DNA of 64,000 nt from NCBI RefSeq assembly GCF_009796765.1, contig NZ_CP047023.1:4819501-4883500 (forward strand). Reading direction: 5' to 3'. Position numbers and translations under genes: made by a program. Shown one piece after another: positions 1 to 9,860 of this stretch; position 1 is the first letter of the stretch; each line of letters opens with the position of its first letter. The notes beneath the pieces were generated by a model, which was not told where the DNA came from, ran no database searches, and worked only from the letters and a program-made list of their open reading frames with translations. The stretch comes from Paraglaciecola sp. L3A3 (GTDB lineage Bacteria > Pseudomonadota > Gammaproteobacteria > Enterobacterales > Alteromonadaceae).

Positions 1-1423
1 AGGTTTTCACCTGTTTTAAAGAGTCATAAATTAAATCTGGGATCTCGGGTAGTTTTTCAGACCAATAAGGTAAGTTTGCTGAAACCTTGTTATACATGGC
101 TTTAAAACCAATTTGTTCTTTTAACCAATTTTCTAAAAAAGGCTTAGCCGTTTGCCATAAATCAAGTTGTGGGTACAACTGGCGGCCCAAGCCCTCAATA
201 TATAGTAAGGTTTTTTGCAATAACACTAGCTGTGGTTGGATCACCATATTGAATCGTCTAGCGGTATTAAACAGTTGTAATAACACATTACTAAATTCAA
301 TTTCTGCCAGAGGTTTTTTAAATATGGGCTCACACACCTTACGAATAGACGCTTCAAAATCATCTATGTCTGTGTCTGAAGGTACCCATCCAGAATCCAC
401 GTGTAACTCTGCTACTTTGCGGTAATTACTATTAAAAAAGGCAATAAAGTTTTCAGCTAAATACCGCTTATCTTCACGAGTTAAAGTACCTACTATGCCA
501 AAATCTATAGTGATGTATTGAGGATCTTGTGGGTTTTCGTACGCGACAAAAATATTACCAGGGTGCATATCCGCGTGAAAAAAACTATCACGGAACACTT
601 GGGTGAAAAAAACTTCTACACCACGCTCAGCTAATCTTTTTAAATTGGTATTGCGCGCTGTAAGTTGCTCTATGTCTGATATAGGTGTGCCATAAATACG
701 TTCCATCACCATAACGTTCTTATGGCAATAATCGCTATAGATTTTAGGCACGTATAAGGCCGGAGAATTTTCAAAGTTTTGTTTGAACTGAATACCATTG
801 GCCGCTTCATGCGTTAAATCTAACTCATCGATTATGGTGCGTTCGTATTCTTCCACAACTTCCACTGGTCGCAGACGTTTACCGTCAGGTAATACCTTTT
901 GTAACACACTGGCTAAAGTGCGCATCAGTTCAATATCAGATTGAATGGTTTGTTTGATGTTAGGTCGAATAACCTTAACCACCACATCTGCATTATTACT
1001 TTTTAATTTGGCCGAATGTACTTGCGCTATAGATGCTGAAGCCAAAGGTTTAGTGTCAAACTCACTGAATAATTGCTCAATTGATTCTAGGCCTAATGCA
1101 TGACGAATAATTTGCTGTGCTTGTTCGCTGTCAAAGGGCTCCACTTGATCTTGTAAAATACTTAACTCTTTAGCGATATCTGCAGGCAACAAATCTTTGC
1201 GTGTCGACAACATTTGACCAAACTTTATAAATACTGGGCCTAAGGTCTGCAACGCTAAGCGAATACGGGCACCTTCAGATTTATCCTTGTGTTTATTCGC
1301 CAGCCAAAAAAATAACCCTCTACCTAATTTTGCATACCAAGGTAGCCATTTATTAGGGACCATTTCATCTAAGCCATGTTCTAGCATCACTTTATTAATA
1401 TGATATAGGCGAAAAACTCTCAC
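1..1423 (-). CDS. ubiB: UbiB, ubiquinone biosynthesis kinase-like protein (3' end cut by window edge)
   Basis: Member of the UbiB/ABC1/ADCK atypical kinase family, needed for aerobic coenzyme Q synthesis at the inner membrane. About 474 residues are present. The family hallmarks are readable: [14 protein letters not shown] near residue 70, [11 protein letters not shown] (the A-rich loop) near 125, and [15 protein letters not shown] with ITIDFGIVG, the kinase catalytic and metal-binding segments. The protein follows E. coli UbiB closely up to the edge; the missing end should be the two C-terminal membrane helices. The start is GTG at 1423, overlapping the ubiJ stop by four bases (GTGA), so the genes are probably translationally coupled in an ubiE-ubiJ-ubiB operon. 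Confidence 0.95.
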   Translation of the reverse strand, partial: MRVFRLYHINKVMLEHGLDEMVPNKWLPWYAKLGRGLFFWLANKHKDKSEGARIRLALQTLGPVFIKFGQMLSTRKDLLPADIAKELSILQDQVEPFDSEQAQQIIRHALGLESIEQLFSEFDTKPLASASIAQVHSAKLKSNNADVVVKVIRPNIKQTIQSDIELMRTLASVLQKVLPDGKRLRPVEVVEEYERTIIDELDLTHEAANGIQFKQNFENSPALYVPKIYSDYCHKNVMVMERIYGTPISDIEQLTARNTNLKRLAERGVEVFFTQVFRDSFFHADMHPGNIFVAYENPQDPQYITIDFGIVGTLTREDKRYLAENFIAFFNSNYRKVAELHVDSGWVPSDTDIDDFEASIRKVCEPIFKKPLAEIEFSNVLLQLFNTARRFNMVIQPQLVLLQKTLLYIEGLGRQLYPQLDLWQTAKPFLENWLKEQIGFKAMYNKVSANLPYWSEKLPEIPDLIYDSLKQVKT

Positions 1424-2124
1424 AGGTTTGGATTTTCCTTATTTGGATTAGAGTTAGATTTTTTTGCCGCAGCTTGCTCGGCATTTTCCCGTTCGGCACT
1501 CGCCCGTTCTAAGAGGGCAATTTTTGCGGCTAATCGTTCAGTGCTACTACGTAATTCACTCACTTCATCACTGAATAAAATGACCTCATTTTGACTAACC
1601 GCAATTGAATCATCTTTGGTTAATCTGGCTGTCATTTTTTCAGCACTTTGATTAAGATTGATTTTGGCCTTTTCAAACACACTTTTAAAACTAGCAAAGG
1701 TTTGGTGAGCAACTACATCTCCAGTATATTTGGATAGTTGTTCTTCCCAATCTATATCTAAGTCTTTTATCAAGCTGCTGAAGGTTTGTGCCACATAAAT
1801 ATCGCCTATTAGGTTCAATTTTTTTTGCTGAATCAATTGGGTTAGTTGACTGGTATCTTGCAACTTAGGCAGAGTTTCTAAATTTAATTCAATTAAACAA
1901 TCTGGCGCTGATGCTTGCGGCTCGTCTGCAGACTTAGGCATGACTACACCTAAGTCAATTTGCTCTGAAAAACGGAACAATAATGGCCACGGAAGTTCAT
2001 CAATAGTGACCTGTAAAGATCGCCCAGCTAATTTTTGTAACCGTGCTTGGCTATCGGGATCTAGCTTGAGCAATTTATTCATTGCCAGTTCTAGACCTGA
2101 TGTCACTAATTGCGGGAAAGGCAT
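1420..2124 (-). CDS. ubiJ: UbiJ, ubiquinone biosynthesis accessory factor (SCP2 domain)
   Basis: Lipid-binding accessory protein of the Ubi complex, which gathers the hydroxylases and methyltransferases of coenzyme Q synthesis. The N-terminal part resembles a sterol-carrier-protein-2 fold (roughly residues 15-125), and the C-terminal part, near residues 180-215, is a Glu/Ala-rich predicted coiled coil. An in-frame GTG exists at 2142, inside ubiE. I chose the ATG at 2124 because the resulting start ([10 protein letters not shown]) lines up with the start of E. coli UbiJ (MPFKPLVTAG). It also lies one base after the ubiE stop. The gene sits between ubiE and ubiB as in other gammaproteobacteria, which supports the call as much as the sequence does. 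Confidence 0.88.
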   Translation of the reverse strand: MPFPQLVTSGLELAMNKLLKLDPDSQARLQKLAGRSLQVTIDELPWPLLFRFSEQIDLGVVMPKSADEPQASAPDCLIELNLETLPKLQDTSQLTQLIQQKKLNLIGDIYVAQTFSSLIKDLDIDWEEQLSKYTGDVVAHQTFASFKSVFEKAKINLNQSAEKMTARLTKDDSIAVSQNEVILFSDEVSELRSSTERLAAKIALLERASAERENAEQAAAKKSNSNPNKENPNL

Positions 2125-2125
2125 A

Positions 2126-2902
2126 TTAGAATTTAAAACCACGATGTAACGCCACTATACCACCCGTTAAATTGGTATAGGTTGTTTGTTCGAAACCAAC
2201 CGCTTCCATCATCCCTTTAAGCACTTCTTGTTCAGGATGCATACGGATTGATTCTGCCAAGTATTGATAACTATCAGCGTCATTAGCCACTAACTTACCT
2301 ATCTTTGGTAATAAATGGAATGAATACATATCGTAGGCTTTATTCAACATTTCATTACTTGGCTTAGAAAATTCTAATACTAATAACCTTCCACCCGGTT
2401 TTAACACTCTGTACATAGAAGCTAAGGCTTTATCTTTATCCGTGACATTACGCAGACCAAAAGCAATGGTAATAATGTCAAAGGTATTATCAGGGAAAGG
2501 TAATTCTTCAGCATTAGCCTGTGCGTATTCAACGTTACCGACTATGCCTTTATCTCTCAGCTTATCTCGGCCCACTTTTAACATGGCATCATTAATATCA
2601 GCTAAAATCACCTGCCCAGATTCACCCACGATTCGTGAGAATTTAGCCGTTAAATCACCAGTGCCGCCAGCTAAATCTAATACCTTATGCCCGGCTCTAA
2701 CCCCACTACAATCTATGGTGTAACGCTTCCATAGGCGATGTATACCTAACGACATCAAGTCATTCATGATGTCGTATTTTGCCGCAACCGATTGAAACAC
2801 GTCTTTTACCATGTTTACTTTTTGGTTTTTGTTTACCTGCTTAAAGCCAAAGTGAGTCGTGTCTTGCTGTTGGTTAGATTCAGTGGTGTTAGAAGTGGTC
2901 AT
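2126..2902 (-). CDS. ubiE: UbiE, demethylmenaquinol/2-methoxy-benzoquinol C-methyltransferase
   Basis: SAM-dependent C-methyltransferase of ubiquinone and menaquinone synthesis, 258 residues as is usual for the family. The UbiE/COQ5 signatures are visible: [18 protein letters not shown] near residue 43, the SAM-binding glycine motif [10 protein letters not shown] at about 74-83, and [17 protein letters not shown] near 145. It is the first gene of the ubiE-ubiJ-ubiB run. The segment between it and the divergent rhs gene (2903-3093) would have to hold the promoters of both. Confidence 0.97.
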   Translation of the reverse strand: MTTSNTTESNQQQDTTHFGFKQVNKNQKVNMVKDVFQSVAAKYDIMNDLMSLGIHRLWKRYTIDCSGVRAGHKVLDLAGGTGDLTAKFSRIVGESGQVILADINDAMLKVGRDKLRDKGIVGNVEYAQANAEELPFPDNTFDIITIAFGLRNVTDKDKALASMYRVLKPGGRLLVLEFSKPSNEMLNKAYDMYSFHLLPKIGKLVANDADSYQYLAESIRMHPEQEVLKGMMEAVGFEQTTYTNLTGGIVALHRGFKF

Positions 2903-3093
2903 GAAAATTCCTTAGCGCTAATATTTTGCTAGTTTAATCTATACTAACCAATAGTTCAGCAGATATTTAGCACTGTTTAAAAGGGGGATTTTAAGCCCTG
3001 TTGAATGTTAATTGTTTTTTGCAATGTTGTTTACATTCTTCATTTGGTGTGTTTTTATACCCCCAAATCACATTAAAAGGAATTAATGCCTCC

Positions 3094-6000
3094 ATGAAAA
3101 ATATACTCGCTCTTGCTTTTTTCTTCTTGCTCAGTTTCAAAGCATTTGCCCAAATTACTTATAGTTTTTCCATTCCTACAGTCGAAAAAAACACTTCCTT
3201 CACTATTGATTTTAACTTTACTACTAACCAATCATATGCAGAGGTGAAATTCTATAAAAAAGTGAATAATGCATTTCAGCTGGTTAATCATTTTCCTAAA
3301 GATATGTCTGGTTACACTTTGCAATCTGGCGACAGTACTGGGCTTTTAGAGTATAAGATTGAGGGGTGTTATTATGACACCGCTAATAACTATAATTTCG
3401 TTTGTGGCATAGATACGGTTTATCCCAGCATAATGGTAGTAGATGGCTCTCCCACTAATTTAGATATTACATGGGGTGATTTGGGGTTAAATTTAGATTG
3501 GACTTCCAATAAGGCTGCCGTTGTAGAAATACAAAAAGGCAGTGGCCAGTGGAATGAAATTGCAAAGCGCAGTCAGTATCATTCATTTTTTGACTATAAT
3601 ACCGCTGAAGTTGGCTTATACCGTTTTCGCGTGAAAGCATGTGATGCGGATTACGAGTCGAATTGTTCAGGTTGGGCTACTTCGAATCAAATATCCTTTA
3701 ATCCCGATGTGCCTGACGATTTCAAAAATTATGATTCAACACACAGTAGTATTGATAACGAACTTGTAGAATTCACACCCGGCTCGTACTCTGTTTCTCA
3801 AGGTAATTTTAGTTATAACATCCCCATTGATGTGCCTGCTTTTCCGTCTGGATTAAAGGCAAACATTTCTCATGCCAATGTCCGTTTAGGTTACCCCTAC
3901 ATTAGAGGGTTCAATGATAAAATAACAGAGTTGAAATACTGTGCGCGCAGTAATGCCGTTAAATCTATTGACGAGCAGTTAGATGAATCTGCAACGGCAG
4001 GTGAAGTCGATTCGACAAGTACAGGATTAACAGACCGCTTGTGTTACAACGATAAAGTGTTAATCAAAGTTGGTGGGATGGTTGCAAATGAGTCGAATAA
4101 GGCGGTATATGAGGCCGAGTATTGGCAAACTGGCGCAGAATATTATGTTGAAAATGCGCCAAGCATACGCTTTGTAGCATCAGGCTCTTATACTAACACC
4201 GTACGAGACTACAATATTCATAGAGAAATAACGCTCTTATTACCTAACGGGCATACTAAGCTTTATAAGCCTTATGTATCACTATCTGGTGACGCCACTG
4301 CCAACTTTAAGTTACATCGGCACTCTGATACATACGGAAACTGGATAGATTATTTATATACTCATGCACTTAATTATCAGATAAATTATTCAAACGGTTA
4401 TAAAATTACGCTTTCTGGTTTCGCATTTGACGACTCAAATATGTTAGCTACGCCAGATGATCAATTATGGTTAACGGTTTTTTCGGGTAATCAGCCAATT
4501 AAGCAGTATCGATTTATGTTTGAAAGCCAATCTGGAGTGCAGGGTCACTATCTGGCCGATTTTGATATGATATCTAGTGCTAAAGTGTGTGGGTTTAACG
4601 AAAACACCACCGACTGGCAAGACGCAAAATGTGCAAAACCCATTAATTTCGAATGGAATTCGACTAAATTAATTAAAAGTGTCACAGGTTCCCGTAAGCC
4701 TATTTATGTGACATATGACTCAAGCAAATATCGACCGGTGATTGGTTTGTATCGCTATGAAGATTGGACGGTCAAAGAGTATGGATATACACAGCGTTAT
4801 AAAGATAATTTACAAAGAAGCACGCCAATTAACGATACTTATACCACATCTGGGGCGTTTAAAGAATTCCGATATGGTGATGCGGTGTATAAACGTAACA
4901 ATGGTGTAATACTCGAAGAAGACAGGTTTGTGCCTGTACTTACAGAAAATGGCAAGCCCAATGATTTTTTAGGTTATACCTATATTCATACAAAGAACTT
5001 AGAAGCAAAACAATACTCAGAAAATGAATATTCCTATACAGAAACCGATACAAGCCCTCAATTAGACTACACAGAGCGTGGGGTGATTGATGGTTACTCT
5101 AATAAAACAGCCACCCATGAAACTACCTATCATTATCAGCAACATGGTTCTGGCGACTTTAAATATCTTGAGCATGCAAAAACGTTAACATACCAAGCTA
5201 ATCTTGCAGGTTCGAGTGTTACCCGTCAATTGTTGGGTAACGTGGTAGTGCAGTATGAGTTCGATAGTTATAAAAACCTAACAAAACAAACCACCTCTCA
5301 TTACACTTCAAGTAATAATACTTCATTGCTAAAAAGAGAAGTTATTAATTCTTCTGTGACTAACAACCCCCAAGCTTGGTTGCTGGGCTTTGTGAACACT
5401 CTGACTGAAACGAATACCGTTTATGCGGGGCAAGGCGCAGGCACTAAATACGTTAAAACCAAATTCACTCCGCAGTCGGGTTCAACGGATATTCGCACCT
5501 CTACTTTGTACAATGGTAATAACAATACACCTGTTCGAGTAGTAACCACAGTGCGAGATAGTATGGGGCGTGTTACCTCTGAATCTGTGGCCGCAAATAA
5601 TGCCCAATCGCAATGGGAAACACGTACCACATCTTTTACTAGTTTTAATGGGGTGGGTTCACCACAAACTGTCAGTGATGCGAATAATACACCTACCACC
5701 TTGACTTATGATACCCGCTTTCAGGTACCGAAAACGACCAACGATATTGATGATATAAGCCATTCCACTGTATACAACCCCCTTGGGCGGGCTATTCAGT
5801 CTATAGATAATAATGGGGTAACCCAATCGACTGTGCGTTTTTATTGTTCGCAGGCCTTAGTGTCGTGTCCTACAGGCACTTACACTGAAGGGGATATGGA
5901 GTTTAGTGTTTACGCCTCTTATGGGGAAACTCAAACACTCACCCATACAAACACGCATCAACAGGGGCTAACAAAAGTCATTAACTACTACAATGGTGTC

Positions 6001-8850
6001 CATCAACTGGTTGGGCAAGATAAACATTTGTTAGGCGGTGACGTATTACGGCAGTTATTTTTGTATTACGAGAATGGCAAAACTTGGCGAGAGTCACTTC
6101 CTTTTGAAGTTAATCATCCTCCGTCCAGTAATGGGGGAACATGGAAAACCTATATTTATGATGATTTAATGCGGTTATCAAAAATTCTGCATAATGACAA
6201 TGACTTAATGGTCACCAGTGGTGGCGAAACGAATTTTTCTTACAGCACGGTGAGCGAATCCGGCGCTTATGTTAACAAAGTCACTGAAACAAAAACGGTG
6301 AATACTTTGCATGTGTCGTCACCTTCGTCGATACCCGAGTTCTTTCCTGGTGAGACGGTGAGCAAATCAAGCTACTACAATATGCTAGGTCAACTTATTA
6401 AGGTGGTGGATGCACAAGGTACTGCCATTACCTACGAGTATGATGGGCATGGTAACTTAGTTAAAACCCGGGTCAATGGCAACAGCCATACCGATGTGAA
6501 AATTGAATATAATCACTTGGGCGAGCGTGTGTACATGGCCGACCCCAGTGCAGGCAGGTTAAACTTTGAGTATTCAGGGTTTGGTGAGCTGAAAAAACAA
6601 ATCTGGTCAAAAAATAATGCCCATCAAAAAATGATGCAATTTGAATACGATGAATTAGGCCGACAAACTAAGCGACTTGACAGCATGCCCGGTCAAGCAA
6701 CCAAGACTCACCTCTGGAGCTATGACGCGCAATACTACGGTATGCTAGACAAGATCATTACCGCCAGTAATGGCAATGGCAGTGGCAGTGGCGAGTTTAT
6801 TGAGCAGTATCGATACAATACTCAAGGCCAATTAGATAAGTACACGGCAAGTGTACCCCAAGATAATTGGAGCAAATCCTTTTACTACAATTATGATGAA
6901 CTAGGTCGGCAAGCCAAAGTCACTTACCCCACCTGGCATGAGGTAGCGTATGACTATCATGATGAGGGTTTCTTGTTGCGTGCCAAAGAAGTCAATACGC
7001 AAAATGGCGCATCTTGGTGGAGCAACGGGCCTTCACGTATTTGGCAGGCAGGCAAGCAGACGGTGGATAGCCAGCATAATATGAGTCATGGCATGTTGTT
7101 TGGTAATCAAGTGGTAGCCACCACTCACACCTCTGGCAATGGTTACTATATACAAAAAACCGCAGGCAAATATCAAAACGGCAACCTTAACAGCGAATTA
7201 CAATCGGCTCGTTATTTGTTTAATACCTCGGGTGCGTTAAAAACACGAGAAGAAACCCAAAGTGACTTAAGCGGCGGGTTTGACTTAAAAGAAAGATTTA
7301 CATACGACCCCCTTAACCGGGTTAAATCCAGTCATGTTTACCGCAAAAATGCTGGGGCAAGTGAGCAGTTAATCAACAGTGCCAATTATGATTACGATGA
7401 TTTAGGTAACCTAGACTATCGCTCAGATAAAGGCGGTACCTTTTATTACAATCGAACCAACGGTGCCAGTGTGCATGGGGTGACGTCAGCCAATGGCCTA
7501 ACCTACAAATATGATGAATATGGCAATGTCATCCAAAAAGGCAGTAGCCACATTAGCTACAACATCTTTAACAAACCCAGCAATATCGATGGCCAACAGT
7601 TTTACTATGGCGCCGACCATAAGCGCTATAGAAAAGTCGATGCAGATGGCACTAAAACCTATTACTTAATGGGCGGCATGTATGAAGAAATTGTCGAAGG
7701 CGCCACTGTTACCTATAACAGCTATGTGGATGGGGTGTATTTACTCCAAGAAACCGTCTCTTATGGCTACATGGGCAATACCAAACGCCGTTATTTACTG
7801 CAAGACCATTTAGGCTCCACCTCGGTCATTACCAATGAATCAGGCTTAATTGAAGAGCGTTTAAGCTTTAATACTTGGGGTGAACGCCGAGCCAGTAATT
7901 GGAGCTCCAATAGCGTTAGCCTAAACGGCCTGACTAGTACCCGCGGCTTTACCGGCCACGAGATGCTAGACGACAGTGGCTTAATTCATATGAATGGCCG
8001 GGTATACGACCCAAGCGCAGGTAGATTCTTAAGTGCGGATATACTAATCCAAGCGCCCACCAATACCCAAAGTTATAACCGCTATAGTTATGTGCTGAAT
8101 AATCCGTTGAGTTATGTGGACCCGACTGGGTATCAAGGAGAAGGGGGCTGTACTTATAATGGTGCCCCTATGGATTGTTCATGGGTGTATCAACACTCAG
8201 AAGATCTAGGTGGCTCTACATATACTGAAGCATTTAATGAGCAACACCTAGCTGGTCTGTATTCTGCACGGGAAGACAACATTTCATATTCACAATTATT
8301 AAAGAACCGCTATAATTTTAGCCAAGGGCTTGTTAATGGTTCAGTTGATATTATTGATAATCCTGATGGGCAAAAGGCGCATAGTTTAAGTTTTGATGGT
8401 AAAGCGCTTCGATGGATTGATGGAGAAGGAAATGTTGTCGATGAGTGGGGGGCTATTTCTGGTCGTCCGAGTCGAGGTGGTGGTAGAAGTAAAACAAAGG
8501 ATTACACCGGCGCAGGCTCACAATCATTAGAAGACAAAGGCCCAATTCCTGAAGGTACTTGGGCTGTTAGAGTCGAGCGTTTCCAAGCTCGCAATCAATC
8601 TGGCTGGCAAGAATTTAAGGGTGCGCTTGGGGGAAGTGCTTGGCCAGGAGGGCATGATTCTTGGGGCGATTATCGCGTGTGGCTTGAACCCCTCGGAAAT
8701 ACTAATACTTATGGGCGGTCTGGGTTTAGTATTCATGGTGGAGTAATACCGGGGTCTGCTGGATGCATTGATCTATGCGGAATGATGCCAAGCTTTGCAC
8801 AAAGGTTTCAAAGTTATGGGCAAGACATGGTGTTAACAGTTAAATATTAG
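3094..8850 (+). CDS. Sec-exported Rhs/YD-repeat polymorphic toxin with L,D-transpeptidase-like C-terminal domain
   Basis: A 1918-residue protein of the Rhs/YD-repeat family. The reading frame is open from a TTG at 3001, but the ATG at 3094 gives a clean signal peptide (MKNILALAFFFLLSFKAFAQ) and is preferred. A long beta-strand and YD-repeat shell (many motifs such as YDELGRQ, YNHLGERVYM and YEYDGHGNL) occupies about residues 240-1590. The Rhs core follows (DHLGSTSVI, then GRVYDPSAGRFLSADI near 1640 and SYVLNNPLSYVDPTG ending near 1678). After this border the sequence changes to a separate C-terminal domain. That domain contains GPIPEGTW and GFSIHGGVIPGSAGCIDLC, an H-x6-S-x-G-C arrangement (His1881, Ser1888, Cys1891) like DUF2778/Tlde1 and YkuD L,D-transpeptidase catalytic sites. 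A peptidoglycan-targeting toxin tip is therefore inferred. There is no PAAR domain, so export looks Sec-dependent rather than through a type VI spike. Confidence 0.9.
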   Translation: MKNILALAFFFLLSFKAFAQITYSFSIPTVEKNTSFTIDFNFTTNQSYAEVKFYKKVNNAFQLVNHFPKDMSGYTLQSGDSTGLLEYKIEGCYYDTANNYNFVCGIDTVYPSIMVVDGSPTNLDITWGDLGLNLDWTSNKAAVVEIQKGSGQWNEIAKRSQYHSFFDYNTAEVGLYRFRVKACDADYESNCSGWATSNQISFNPDVPDDFKNYDSTHSSIDNELVEFTPGSYSVSQGNFSYNIPIDVPAFPSGLKANISHANVRLGYPYIRGFNDKITELKYCARSNAVKSIDEQLDESATAGEVDSTSTGLTDRLCYNDKVLIKVGGMVANESNKAVYEAEYWQTGAEYYVENAPSIRFVASGSYTNTVRDYNIHREITLLLPNGHTKLYKPYVSLSGDATANFKLHRHSDTYGNWIDYLYTHALNYQINYSNGYKITLSGFAFDDSNMLATPDDQLWLTVFSGNQPIKQYRFMFESQSGVQGHYLADFDMISSAKVCGFNENTTDWQDAKCAKPINFEWNSTKLIKSVTGSRKPIYVTYDSSKYRPVIGLYRYEDWTVKEYGYTQRYKDNLQRSTPINDTYTTSGAFKEFRYGDAVYKRNNGVILEEDRFVPVLTENGKPNDFLGYTYIHTKNLEAKQYSENEYSYTETDTSPQLDYTERGVIDGYSNKTATHETTYHYQQHGSGDFKYLEHAKTLTYQANLAGSSVTRQLLGNVVVQYEFDSYKNLTKQTTSHYTSSNNTSLLKREVINSSVTNNPQAWLLGFVNTLTETNTVYAGQGAGTKYVKTKFTPQSGSTDIRTSTLYNGNNNTPVRVVTTVRDSMGRVTSESVAANNAQSQWETRTTSFTSFNGVGSPQTVSDANNTPTTLTYDTRFQVPKTTNDIDDISHSTVYNPLGRAIQSIDNNGVTQSTVRFYCSQALVSCPTGTYTEGDMEFSVYASYGETQTLTHTNTHQQGLTKVINYYNGVHQLVGQDKHLLGGDVLRQLFLYYENGKTWRESLPFEVNHPPSSNGGTWKTYIYDDLMRLSKILHNDNDLMVTSGGETNFSYSTVSESGAYVNKVTETKTVNTLHVSSPSSIPEFFPGETVSKSSYYNMLGQLIKVVDAQGTAITYEYDGHGNLVKTRVNGNSHTDVKIEYNHLGERVYMADPSAGRLNFEYSGFGELKKQIWSKNNAHQKMMQFEYDELGRQTKRLDSMPGQATKTHLWSYDAQYYGMLDKIITASNGNGSGSGEFIEQYRYNTQGQLDKYTASVPQDNWSKSFYYNYDELGRQAKVTYPTWHEVAYDYHDEGFLLRAKEVNTQNGASWWSNGPSRIWQAGKQTVDSQHNMSHGMLFGNQVVATTHTSGNGYYIQKTAGKYQNGNLNSELQSARYLFNTSGALKTREETQSDLSGGFDLKERFTYDPLNRVKSSHVYRKNAGASEQLINSANYDYDDLGNLDYRSDKGGTFYYNRTNGASVHGVTSANGLTYKYDEYGNVIQKGSSHISYNIFNKPSNIDGQQFYYGADHKRYRKVDADGTKTYYLMGGMYEEIVEGATVTYNSYVDGVYLLQETVSYGYMGNTKRRYLLQDHLGSTSVITNESGLIEERLSFNTWGERRASNWSSNSVSLNGLTSTRGFTGHEMLDDSGLIHMNGRVYDPSAGRFLSADILIQAPTNTQSYNRYSYVLNNPLSYVDPTGYQGEGGCTYNGAPMDCSWVYQHSEDLGGSTYTEAFNEQHLAGLYSAREDNISYSQLLKNRYNFSQGLVNGSVDIIDNPDGQKAHSLSFDGKALRWIDGEGNVVDEWGAISGRPSRGGGRSKTKDYTGAGSQSLEDKGPIPEGTWAVRVERFQARNQSGWQEFKGALGGSAWPGGHDSWGDYRVWLEPLGNTNTYGRSGFSIHGGVIPGSAGCIDLCGMMPSFAQRFQSYGQDMVLTVKY

Positions 8851-8864
8851 GTGGGTGAATAAAA

Positions 8865-9113
8865 ATGAAGTTAAAAATAGGTGTTCATATATTTTTTATT
8901 TTGGTTTTCGTTCTTGCCTTGTTGTTTGCTGTAACGGATGTACTAGAGGCTTTTTCATCATCTAGCCAATACGTTTTTGGAACAGAGGTTGGCGGATGGA
9001 AGTATTCTTCAGAAACTAACTTTTTAATTTTTAATGGGGTGCAAGCGATAATTAGTTTGGCTGTTTTACTTGCACTATCTTGGTCGTTGGTAAAAATTAA
9101 AAAAGCCAAATAG
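8865..9113 (+). CDS. Small two-helix membrane protein, candidate immunity protein to the Rhs toxin
   Basis: An 82-residue protein starting 14 bases after the rhs stop. Two hydrophobic helices (about residues 5-28 and 54-75) flank a polar loop of about 25 residues, and the C-terminus is basic (VKIKKAK). By the positive-inside rule the loop would face the periplasm. I recognise no family. The position right after a toxin C-terminal domain is where polymorphic-toxin immunity genes lie. A membrane protein with a periplasmic loop fits a toxin acting on peptidoglycan precursors or crosslinks. Function is inferred from position and topology only. Confidence 0.6.
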   Translation: MKLKIGVHIFFILVFVLALLFAVTDVLEAFSSSSQYVFGTEVGGWKYSSETNFLIFNGVQAIISLAVLLALSWSLVKIKKAK

Positions 9114-9132
9114 ATTCTTGTAGAATAATATC

Positions 9133-9203
9133 GGGGTCAGAACAACGTTAAATACAAATAAAAGGGGTCAGAGCCGAATTATAAATAAAAGGGGTCAGAG
9201 CCG
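9133..9203 (+). repeat. REP repeats upstream of the RAYT gene
   Basis: One variant half-copy (GGGGTCAGAAC, 9133) is followed by two direct copies of GGGGTCAGAGCCG (9164-9176 and 9191-9203). The two full copies are 27 bases apart and each is preceded by AATAAAA. They lie just 5' of the transposase gene, as is usual for REP-associated tyrosine transposase loci. Confidence 0.85.
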
Positions 9204-9258
9204 AATTAAATAGTCTATATTGTTGAGGTATAGACTTTTTTTGTTTTAGGAGGCATTG

Positions 9259-9657
9259 ATGCCAAGAAAACCTAGGGCTTCAGCGGCAGGTGTGCCAGAG
9301 CATATTATTCAACGAGGTAACAATCGTCAGGTTACTTTTACCAGTGAAGAAGATATGAAGGCTTATGTCACATGGTTGAAGGAATATGCGAAAAAGTATG
9401 AAGTGAACATTCATGCCTGGGTGCTAATGACGAATCATGTGCATTTATTATGCACCCCAATGACAGCAACAGGTATTTCTCAAATGATGCAGTCATTGGG
9501 GCGTATGTATGTGATGTATTTCAATAAAACCTATCTTCGCTCAGGTACATTGTGGGAAGGCCGCTATAGGTCTTGCTTAGTGCAAGAAGAAACCTATCTT
9601 TTACAAGTCTATCGCTATATTGGAATAAAAGGGGTCAGAGCCGGAATAAAAGAATAA
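9259..9657 (+). CDS. REP-associated tyrosine transposase (RAYT, Y1/IS200-like), C-terminally truncated
   Basis: Single-strand DNA transposase of the REP-associated Y1 family. The start is the ATG at 9259, with a strong AGGAGG five bases upstream; the TTG at 9256 is too close to it. The HUH motif is present (MTNHVHLLCTP, HVH near residue 54), as is the tyrosine-nucleophile helix (MYVMYFNKTYLRSGTLWEGRY, about 85-107). RAYTs normally run to 200 residues or more, with a motif like YRYIELNPVRAG and a further C-terminal region. Here the frame enters a GGGGTCAGAGCCG repeat right after YRYIG and stops after 132 residues. The catalytic core is intact, but the missing C-terminal part makes activity doubtful. 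Flanking REP copies on both sides mark this as the source element of the local repeats. Confidence 0.82.
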   Translation: MPRKPRASAAGVPEHIIQRGNNRQVTFTSEEDMKAYVTWLKEYAKKYEVNIHAWVLMTNHVHLLCTPMTATGISQMMQSLGRMYVMYFNKTYLRSGTLWEGRYRSCLVQEETYLLQVYRYIGIKGVRAGIKE

Positions 9658-9672
9658 AAGGGGTCAGAGCCG
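9631..9672 (+). repeat. REP half-copies at the RAYT 3' end
   Basis: Direct copies of GGGGTCAGAGCCG at 9631-9643 and 9660-9672, separated by GAATAAAAGAATAAAA. The first is read as part of the transposase frame and the second follows its stop codon. Confidence 0.85.
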
Positions 9673-9683
9673 AAAGAATAAAA

Positions 9684-9740
9684 GGGGTCAGAGCCGAATT
9701 AAATAGTTCTGGAATGTGTTGAATAAAACGGCTCTGACCC
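9684..9740 (+). repeat. Full REP hairpin unit 1
   Basis: GGGGTCAGAGCCG at 9684-9696 pairs with CGGCTCTGACCC at 9729-9740: a 12-base-pair stem around a 32-base spacer containing TAGTTCTGGAATGTG. A tail TATTTGATT follows. The same unit recurs at 10533 and 10632. Confidence 0.85.
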
Positions 9741-9747
9741 TATTTGA

Positions 9748-9858
9748 TTTAATCAGATGACAAGTTTACAAAGAAACCTAAGTAATAAAATTGATGAAAT
9801 TCAACAGAGTGGAGTCTGGGAAAGAATGAATGATTACTTTAAGGATATTGGATATTAG
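9748..9858 (+). pseudogene. Orphan Rhs toxin tail 1 (C-terminal 36 residues only)
   Basis: The open frame begins directly after the REP tail and ends with the TAG at 9856. It encodes LSNKIDEIQQSGVWERMN followed by DYFKDIGY. It has no start or upstream domain of its own and is followed two bases later by an immunity-like gene. That is the arrangement of the last residues of a toxin C-terminal cassette. It ends in the same IGY as the second tail at 10732-10893. I infer a displaced Rhs cassette cut by the REP unit. It is too short to name the toxin family. Confidence 0.55.
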
Positions 9859-9860
9859 TC

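Noticed and set aside
87..425. Plus-strand frame of 112 codons
   Set aside because: Antisense to ubiB, whose reading frame is complete and conserved here.
3094..8850. Type VI secretion Rhs effector
   Set aside because: There is no PAAR domain and no VgrG or chaperone gene nearby, and a Sec signal peptide is present.
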